Positions 58,026 through 64,000 of a stretch of 64,000 nucleotides of DNA are shown here, one piece after another (positions within the stretch are counted from its first letter, which is position 1; each line of letters starts with the position of its first letter). A model generated the notes under the pieces. It saw only the letters and a list, made by a program, of their open reading frames with translations. It was not told where the DNA came from and did not search any database. The position numbers and the translations under genes were made by a program. The stretch spans positions 1 through 64,000 of the forward strand of contig DATNPL010000159.1 in NCBI GenBank assembly GCA_036703255.1, given 5' to 3'. Source of the stretch: Drouetiella sp036703255. Lineage in GTDB: Bacteria; Cyanobacteriota; Cyanobacteriia; Elainellales; Elainellaceae.

Positions 58026-60317
58026 ATGGAGACAGAACAGACATCTCAAGCCTTGTCACCTAAGCGGAGTCGGGTGCCGATTCAGTTGCCGCAGGCTGAA
58101 ACGGAGGACATAGACAATCCGCCCAATAAGGGGCTGAATCTGCGATCGCTAGGCAGAACGATACAACGTCAGTCCCTGCTGATTGCTGGGGTTGCGACCG
58201 TGGTAGCTGGCGCGGCAGCTCTCAACGCCATTAATATTCCGCCCGCTTATGAAGGTGACTTCCAGCTGCTTGTTGAACCTGTAACCAATGCGGCGAGAAG
58301 TGTCGATCCGGTAACGGTGACGCGGGCAGATGGTGCTGTGCCCGGTCGAGATACCTTTACCCTAGACTATTCGACTCAGCTCCAGATTTTACAAAGCCCA
58401 CAACAGCTAGATGCCATTACCCAGGAGGTTCAGAAGAAATATCCTGACTTCTCTTATGAGGAATTGCGCGCTGGCTTATCGGTAGAGCGTTTGGTCAGTG
58501 AGGATTCCCCTGATCCAACTAAAATTATCCAAATTACCTATCAGGGAGATGATCCCGTTCGGGTACAAACGGTTTTGCAAGTCACTGCTGACCGATACTT
58601 GCAGTACAGCTTGGAAGATCGCAAAACAAGCTATGGCCAGGGGATCAAATTTATTGACGATCAGCTACCTGAAATTCAGCAGCGGGTTAGCAAAATTCAG
58701 GATGGATTGCAGCAGCTGCAACAGCAGTACGACATTATCGATCCAGATACGCAAGGTGGGCAGATCTCTGGGCAGATTGAGGATATTTCGGCTCAACAGC
58801 TAGACAGTCAGCGAGAGCTGAGAGAACAGCGGACTCTCTACGATAGCCTTCAGCGTCAGCTTCAGCTGTCTCCGTCAGAAGCGCTAGCCGCCTCGGTTGT
58901 CAGCCAAGATCCAAACTACCAGGCCACATTGGCAACGATGCAAGAGCTGGAAGGTCAGTTGGCGATCGAAAGAGCTAGGTTTAACGACAGTAGCCCTGTT
59001 GTGGCCTCTTTGCTAGAGCGCAAAAAGAATTTAGAAACGCTGCGAGATCAGCAGATTGGCGTCATCCTGAGGCAAAACTTGCCAGGGGGTTCGCAAGATA
59101 GAGTGACGCCTTATCAAAATGCAATTCGCTTAGGGCTGATTGAGCAGCTTGTAACCGCCGCTAACCAGATTCAGATTCTGGAAGTTCGTAATCAAGAAAT
59201 CAATCGGTTTAGAGGCGACGCAGAGCGTAAGCTTCAGCAATTCCCCGCGGTGGCTCGCCGCTATGCAGACCTGACCCGAGAGCTAGAAATTGCGACTCAA
59301 ACTTTGAATCGTCTGCAAACGCAGCGGGAAACGTTGCGGGTTGAGGCGGCTCAAACTGAGACACCCTGGGAAATCATCTCTAGACCCTCGATTCCTCGGA
59401 ACGCTGACGGCACTCCTCAACCCGTGCCTAGCAAAGCCTCTAACCTAATTATTGCTGGAGCAGGACTGGGGCTAATTTTGGGAACGCTGCTAGCGCTATT
59501 CCGGGAAAAATCACGCAACGTTTTCTATACCGTTGAAGATGTGCAAGAGGGGATGCAAATGCCGCTGATCGGCATCATTCCTTTCTCACGCGGGGCGAAA
59601 CAGTCGCTTGATTTTCCCGTGGGTTTCGATACGGTCAGGGAGGAAGAAAGCCGATTGGAGACAGCTTCTTTCAGGGAAGCTTTTAGCGACTTGTATTCCA
59701 ATATTCGTCTGGCCGAGCCGCCCATTCGATCGCTCATGGTGTGCTCAGCTCAGGAGGGAGATGGCAAAACGACGATTGCCCTCTACCTTGCTCAAACCGC
59801 AGCCGGAGCCAATCAGAAGGTACTGCTGGTCGATACCAACATGCGATCGCCCCAGATTCATAGTCGGCTGAATCTCCAAAATAAAGAGGGTTTGAGCGAT
59901 CTGTTAACCAGCAATCGCAACCCCGATGATCTAAAGCTGGTGACGCTATCTGAAAACCTCTTTGTTCTCCCGGCTGGGCCTTCTGTCTCTGGCGCAGCTC
60001 GCCTGCTGGGAAGCGATCGCATGCAGTTCATCATGGAGCAGTTTCAATCTAAATACGATCTCGTCATTTATGACACCTCTCACCTATTTGGGTTAACAGA
60101 TGCTAGTTTCTTGACAACCCATGTCGATGAAATCCTGATGGTGATTGCAGCAGGCAAGACAAACCGCACGGCTGTTGAGCGCGTGATCAACAAACTGATT
60201 GCGCTGCGCGCCCCTGGCGTCAACCTCGTCACGAACTATCTAAGGGAGTACAATAGTCCTACCAATACGTATGGTAGCTACACGCCTGCCATTAGCCAAA
60301 GTCGAGGAGAGGGTTAA
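58026..60317 (+). CDS. Polysaccharide co-polymerase / BY-type tyrosine kinase (Wzc-like)
   Basis: A 763-residue inner-membrane protein. It has a Wzz chain-length domain between two membrane helices (about 45-65 and 475-495), a long periplasmic coiled coil with several 'QQLQQQYD'-like stretches, and a cytoplasmic BY-kinase domain with Walker A 'EGDGKTTIALYLA', A' 'VLLVDTNMRSPQIH' and B 'LVIYDTSHL'. The C-terminus has only a few tyrosines ('YLREYNSPTNTYGSY'). ATG 58026 is preferred because of GAGG 6 bases upstream; a longer frame starts at 57939. It controls chain length and export with the Wza-like channel. Confidence 0.88.
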   Translation: METEQTSQALSPKRSRVPIQLPQAETEDIDNPPNKGLNLRSLGRTIQRQSLLIAGVATVVAGAAALNAINIPPAYEGDFQLLVEPVTNAARSVDPVTVTRADGAVPGRDTFTLDYSTQLQILQSPQQLDAITQEVQKKYPDFSYEELRAGLSVERLVSEDSPDPTKIIQITYQGDDPVRVQTVLQVTADRYLQYSLEDRKTSYGQGIKFIDDQLPEIQQRVSKIQDGLQQLQQQYDIIDPDTQGGQISGQIEDISAQQLDSQRELREQRTLYDSLQRQLQLSPSEALAASVVSQDPNYQATLATMQELEGQLAIERARFNDSSPVVASLLERKKNLETLRDQQIGVILRQNLPGGSQDRVTPYQNAIRLGLIEQLVTAANQIQILEVRNQEINRFRGDAERKLQQFPAVARRYADLTRELEIATQTLNRLQTQRETLRVEAAQTETPWEIISRPSIPRNADGTPQPVPSKASNLIIAGAGLGLILGTLLALFREKSRNVFYTVEDVQEGMQMPLIGIIPFSRGAKQSLDFPVGFDTVREEESRLETASFREAFSDLYSNIRLAEPPIRSLMVCSAQEGDGKTTIALYLAQTAAGANQKVLLVDTNMRSPQIHSRLNLQNKEGLSDLLTSNRNPDDLKLVTLSENLFVLPAGPSVSGAARLLGSDRMQFIMEQFQSKYDLVIYDTSHLFGLTDASFLTTHVDEILMVIAAGKTNRTAVERVINKLIALRAPGVNLVTNYLREYNSPTNTYGSYTPAISQSRGEG

Positions 60318-60422
60318 GCGCGTTGATGAGGTTTTACAGAACCTCATCAGCTCTAGTCTTGCGAGATTGCGATCTGCTGCGCTGTATAGTCTTCAGCTCA
60401 GTAGATACCGTGGCTCTTATTT

Positions 60423-60458
60423 AGGAGTGGCTGTGGGCGTGCGTCCACAGCCACTCCT
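60423..60458. repeat. Hairpin with a 14-bp perfect stem
   Basis: AGGAGTGGCTGTGG (60423-60436) is the exact complement of 60445-60458; with a G-T wobble and CG pairs the stem can reach 17 bp. It sits 3 bp before the end of the convergent phosphoesterase gene. No T tract follows. Confidence 0.8.
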
Positions 60459-60461
60459 CAG

Positions 60462-61352
60462 CTAGCTCTGGATCACTAGTTCTGAAGAGGGGCAAGCTGA
60501 GGCAGTCGCCAGAGAACTGGGCTTTGCCACCAGCGTAATCAGGGTTACTTCAGGCGGGCAAAATAGCCTGCCGGGCGGATAGGTGCCCAATCCTCGATTG
60601 ATATACAAGCCGTTGGCTCCAACATAGTGAAATCCTTGTGCCCATTCCCAATGCCGCACGACCTTACATTGTCCTTCGCGCATATAAGGAATCCAACCTC
60701 GAAGCGGCTTAGGAACAGCGCCACGAAGGGTTTGATACCAGGTTGGGACAGGGCCTAAGCCAGGGATAACAATCTGCCCGCCGTGGGTATGTCCTGAAAG
60801 CTGCAAATCGACTCGCCAGTTCTGAAGTTTCGCCGCACTGTCAGGATTGTGTGACAAGACAATTCGAGGGACAGAGGCATCGATTTGAGACATGACGATC
60901 GCAGGATTAAATTCCCGAGACCAGAAATCGGCTAGACCCACGATCGGCAGATCTTTCCCCAACGGATAGGCAATTTGGTTCCATAACACTTGAATACCCG
61001 CCTGAACCAAAGCCGAACTCACTCTGTCTTTAGCGCCATTGGGGTAGATATCGTGATTGCCCAGCACCGCGTAGACGCCCAAACGGCTTTGCAATTGCTG
61101 TAATCGCCTTGCTAGCTCCTCGATCGGGCTAGGATCATCCGTAACATAGTCTCCCGTGAGAGCAACGAGATCGGGTTGAATTTGATTAGAGACAGAGATC
61201 GCAGCTTCCAGCATTTGATCGGACAATCGCAGCCCGTCAAAGTGCAGATCTGAGAGTTGAACGATCGTCGTTCCGCTTAAACGAGCAGGTAGGTCTGCAA
61301 TTTCAATAGAGAGGCGATCGACCTTCAAAGCTCCTGAGAATAATTTATGCAT
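60462..61352 (-). CDS. Calcineurin-type metallophosphoesterase
   Basis: A 296-residue enzyme with the motifs of the YaeI/LpxG-like group: 'VQLSDLHFDGL' (DxH), 'ALTGDYVTDD' (GD), 'VLGNHDIYPNG' (GNHD), 'VLSHNPD' and 'LSGHTHGGQIVIPG' (GHxH). The family hydrolyses phosphodiesters; some members cleave UDP-diacylglucosamine in lipid A synthesis. The substrate is not evident here. It is convergent with the wzc-like gene. Confidence 0.88.
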   Translation of the reverse strand: MHKLFSGALKVDRLSIEIADLPARLSGTTIVQLSDLHFDGLRLSDQMLEAAISVSNQIQPDLVALTGDYVTDDPSPIEELARRLQQLQSRLGVYAVLGNHDIYPNGAKDRVSSALVQAGIQVLWNQIAYPLGKDLPIVGLADFWSREFNPAIVMSQIDASVPRIVLSHNPDSAAKLQNWRVDLQLSGHTHGGQIVIPGLGPVPTWYQTLRGAVPKPLRGWIPYMREGQCKVVRHWEWAQGFHYVGANGLYINRGLGTYPPGRLFCPPEVTLITLVAKPSSLATASACPSSELVIQS

Positions 61353-61880
61353 GATGCAGAGTCTTCTCCTAGGCGGCTCCTTCAGCCTAGCAAAGGAAGT
61401 AGCCTTGCCCAGTGTTATCCAGGCGACACCTGCCGACTTGAAATACTGATGAAAGCCTCAATAGAAGGTCGATGGATGTGAAGTTTATTTGCTTTGTAGG
61501 GCGATCATTTCTGGATTCTTTTTCAAGAGCGCTGGGCTTATGCATAATTGATGGATGAAGCCCTGAACATTAGAATAGGTCTGGCAAAATTTTGACACTA
61601 TATTTGACAACATAGACCCATTCATAAGTTAGCTCTGAAGCGCAGTGGCTCGATCAAATGAGGGATCAAGGTGCTTCTCCCGAAACACCTCATTAAGCCA
61701 ATACTGCATAGATTAAGCAAAGTCACGCTACATAAGCAAAGGATAAGCAAAAAGCAAAGGCACTCTATTGAGCAAATAATTAGCTAGACAAATTACAGAG
61801 GTTGTTGAGTTGCCAACAAATCAGGGCAGAGTAGTAACGTAGCTCATATCTGAACTGCTGGGGAACATGTTTCAAGAGGA
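61353..61880. other. Divergent intergenic region, 528 bp
   Basis: Spacer between the phosphoesterase and the parvulin-like gene. 'GATAAGCAAAAAGC' (about 61742) follows an overlapping near-repeat of 'AAGCAAAGGATAAGC'. No gene, hairpin or definite promoter is recognised. Confidence 0.5.
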
Positions 61881-62648
61881 ATGCACTTTAAAATGTCTGT
61901 CGTTTTACAAATAGCGGGGCGCTCCATCACGGCTGAAGAAATGTTGCCTTTAATGGCAGGCTATCAAATGCTGCCACAGTTTGTACAAGAGATACTGATT
62001 GACCAAGCTATCGCCAACGTTGAGTGTACTCCAGAAGAAGGCGCGAGTGCCGCCCAGCAGTTCTATACTCAAAACCAAATTACGAATGAGGAAGAACTTA
62101 AAAGCTGGCTCGGACGATATGGCATGGTTCAGCCTCAGTTAGAGGCTCTAGCAACCCGTGAATTGAGAGTTGAAAAGTTTAAACAAGCCACCTGGGGATC
62201 TAAGTTAGAGTCCTATTTTCTCAGCCGCAAGAATCAGCTCGATCGCGTCATTTATTCCCTCATTCGCACCCAAGATGTAGGCATTGCCCAAGAGCTGTAT
62301 TTCCGCATTCTAGAAAGCGAGCAGTCTTTTGCCGAACTGGCTCGAACCTATTCTCAAGGGCCAGAAGCGCAAACCGACGGACTCATTGGCCCTGTCGAGC
62401 TGAGCGTGCCTCATCCTGTCTTAGCGCAGCTCTTATCTTTAAGCCAGCCTGGGCAGATTAATCCTCCGACTCGGGTGGGGGAGTGGTTAGTTTTGGTGCG
62501 TCTCGAAAAATTTATCCCAGCCCAAATGGACGATGCGATGCGTCGCCGTCTGTTAAATGAATGCTTTAATACCTGGCTGCAAGAGCAGCTCGGTCAAATT
62601 GGTTCTCTTGCCCCTGGTGGTTCTGCTGCAATTCCTACTGCCCCATGA
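61881..62648 (+). CDS. Parvulin-like peptidyl-prolyl isomerase linked to an exporter
   Basis: A 255-residue protein: a SurA-like helical N-domain (about 10-125) followed by a parvulin domain ('VIYSLIRTQDVGIAQELYFRILESEQSFAELARTYSQGPEA', in parts; 'DGLIGPVELSVPHPVLAQLL'; 'GEWLVLVRLEKFIPA'). There is no signal peptide, so it is probably cytoplasmic. Its stop overlaps the start of a HlyB-type exporter gene (ATGA), a linkage that suggests it helps keep the exported protein unfolded or guides it to the transporter (inference). Confidence 0.87.
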   Translation: MHFKMSVVLQIAGRSITAEEMLPLMAGYQMLPQFVQEILIDQAIANVECTPEEGASAAQQFYTQNQITNEEELKSWLGRYGMVQPQLEALATRELRVEKFKQATWGSKLESYFLSRKNQLDRVIYSLIRTQDVGIAQELYFRILESEQSFAELARTYSQGPEAQTDGLIGPVELSVPHPVLAQLLSLSQPGQINPPTRVGEWLVLVRLEKFIPAQMDDAMRRRLLNECFNTWLQEQLGQIGSLAPGGSAAIPTAP

Positions 62649-64000
62649 CTTATACCAAATCTACGGTTCAAGATTTTCTCGCAACGATCGCCCCCTTTGA
62701 TCAGCTCGCTCCTGCCGCACTCAATCAGCTCACTGAGCAGCTCCAGCTCTTGCGCTACCGTATGGGGCAAGCGGTTGTGGTTCGAGACAAAATGCCCGCA
62801 CAGGTTTCGATTCTCTATGAAGGGCAAGTGCGGCTGCTGGCTTATGATCCACGCACCCAAAAACCTGTGACTCTCGCTTTGCAGCAGCCAGGAACGGTTC
62901 TGGGCTGGGTGGGACTGATGCGAGGTGTGCCTTGCGAAACGGCGATCGCTTCTCAAGAGACCATTTGCCTCACGCTAGAGGCCGCAGATTTTTTGGCGCT
63001 GCTAGAGCGTGAACCCAAGTTAGCTGCGGCTTTTGGCAATCAAGCTCCCTTGATTGAGCTATTTGACCTGCTGGGCACCGAGCTACATCGGCAGGCGATC
63101 GGAGATGTTGATCTCAAGGAGATTTCGCTTCAGGCAGAAACTCAGGCCGTCGTTTGTAACCTGCCGCCCGGTCAAACGCCTATTAGCCAACTAGAGCGCG
63201 ATCGCGTCTGGCTGGTGAGCGGCGGTGGAGACGTCAATGGCTACCCCGTCGGCAGTCGAATTGACCCAGGCATGACTGGGTTTGAGGTTTTGGAAGTCTT
63301 AGGCAATAAACCCGCTCGCGTCATCGGCTTTCCTGGCTTTGTAGAGGAAGAAGTCGCAACAGACTCAGAAAGTTCTGCGGTGGCAGCGGCAACCCATACC
63401 GATACAGATATTCCCTTTGCGCCCGATCGCCCGCCAGCCCTCGATCCCGCCATCCTGGCTCAGCCCACTGGCTCTAGTAAAAATTATCCCTTTGTCCGAG
63501 GCAAGGGGCAGCTAGAAGAGTCAATGGCCTGCCTCCAAATGCTCTGCCAGCACTTGAATATGCCCTTCCGCCGAGACGTGATCAAGCGCGTACTCGTCAA
63601 CCAGGTAGAGCGAAATGGCAGTATTTCTTTGGAGCTATGTGGTGCAGTCGCAGAAATGATGGGGCTACATGCCCAGCTGGTGACGGTTCCTGCCAGCGCA
63701 GTGGGACGGCTAGAGGCTCCGGCGATCGTGCAGTGGCAGAACTCTTTTGCCTTGCTCTACGAAATTAGCGAACGAGAGATGGTGATTGCGGTTCCAGATC
63801 TGGGGCTAGTCCGCCGCAAGCCTGCCGACTTTATAGAAACCTGGGGAGAGCAAGGCGAGGTTTTGCTGCTGAAAGCCACCCGCCAAACGCCTCAAAAACG
63901 GTTCGGGCTAGACTGGTTCCTGCCTTCTATCAAACGTCATCGCCGCGTGCTGATCGAAGTCTTCGTTGCTTCATTCTTCGTACAGCTGTTTAATTTGGCG
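62645..64000 (+). CDS. HlyB/PCAT-type ABC exporter with cNMP-binding and C39-like domains (N-terminal part)
   Basis: The frame is open from ATG 62645 to the window end (452 codons). Domains: a cyclic-nucleotide-binding-like domain (about 12-135: 'VSILYEGQVRLLAYD', 'GTVLGWVGLMRGVPCETAIAS', in parts), a linker with a low-complexity stretch (about 240-265), a C39 peptidase-like domain (about 285-415) and the first membrane helix (from about 435, 'VFVASFFVQLFNLA'). In the C39-like domain the usual 'CGPACL' reads 'ESMACLQML' and the catalytic His region reads 'QWQNSFALLYE', so the protease site is lost, as in HlyB. The ABC part lies beyond the window. It overlaps the parvulin-like gene by 4 bp. 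Confidence 0.85.
   Translation, partial: MTYTKSTVQDFLATIAPFDQLAPAALNQLTEQLQLLRYRMGQAVVVRDKMPAQVSILYEGQVRLLAYDPRTQKPVTLALQQPGTVLGWVGLMRGVPCETAIASQETICLTLEAADFLALLEREPKLAAAFGNQAPLIELFDLLGTELHRQAIGDVDLKEISLQAETQAVVCNLPPGQTPISQLERDRVWLVSGGGDVNGYPVGSRIDPGMTGFEVLEVLGNKPARVIGFPGFVEEEVATDSESSAVAAATHTDTDIPFAPDRPPALDPAILAQPTGSSKNYPFVRGKGQLEESMACLQMLCQHLNMPFRRDVIKRVLVNQVERNGSISLELCGAVAEMMGLHAQLVTVPASAVGRLEAPAIVQWQNSFALLYEISEREMVIAVPDLGLVRRKPADFIETWGEQGEVLLLKATRQTPQKRFGLDWFLPSIKRHRRVLIEVFVASFFVQLFNLA

Overview
The window is a stretch of cyanobacterial chromosome. The evidence is the very frequent HIP1 octamer (GCGATCGC), a cyanobacterial-type RNase P RNA, NarM (nitrate reductase associated protein), a CCB2/CCB4-type cytochrome b6f assembly factor, a LabA-like NYN protein, and many families typical of filamentous cyanobacteria (pentapeptide, TPR and PPC-domain proteins, large GAF hybrid kinases). 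The species cannot be named from the sequence; a Leptolyngbya-like or Oscillatoria-like organism would fit. No prophage, CRISPR array or rRNA was seen, and no convincing tRNA.

Layout. 1-138 is the tail of an IS256-family element whose complete second copy lies at 26288-27668 in the same orientation. 249-2272: a GAF-PAS adenylate cyclase and an internally deleted IS5-like element. 2267-9167: a NarL-type two-component system divergent from a MacAB-type efflux operon that ends with a TPR gene. 9297-13490: MOSC protein, amidohydrolase, RidA, RutB-like cysteine hydrolase and cupin, which look like nitrogen-compound salvage. 13555-15959: an unusual two-gene module, a PD-(D/E)XK nuclease fused to a ParA ATPase followed by a ParB-like coiled-coil protein. 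16008-26038: M28 peptidase, Crp-family regulator, TrpE, cytosine-deaminase-like enzyme, NarM, rnpB, RNase III and an oxidoreductase. 26288-29263: IS256 copy, a UPF0175/DUF3368 toxin-antitoxin pair and a HIP1-rich non-coding stretch. 29264-43236: hybrid histidine kinase, unknown membrane protein, pentapeptide protein, lipoprotein, DUF456, CCB factor, PBP4-type peptidase, LptC, LabA-like protein and MetG. 44267-53185: acyltransferase plus alpha/beta hydrolase (resembling a split phytyl ester synthase), proline iminopeptidase, STAS protein, GatA and RecJ. 53390-60317: PPC-TPR protein, acetyltransferase, GT2 glycosyltransferase, Wza and Wzc, an exopolysaccharide export set. 60462-64000: metallophosphoesterase, a parvulin-like protein, and the start of a HlyB-type exporter with a cyclic-nucleotide-binding domain that runs off the end.

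Two things stand out. One is the nuclease-ParA/ParB-like module (13555-15959), which has an internal ribosome binding site and start codon that could release the ParA part alone. The other is a family of about ten dispersed intergenic hairpins: the stem sequences differ from copy to copy but each stays perfectly or nearly self-complementary, often around a GCGCGGAGCGC core and inside a conserved asymmetric frame.
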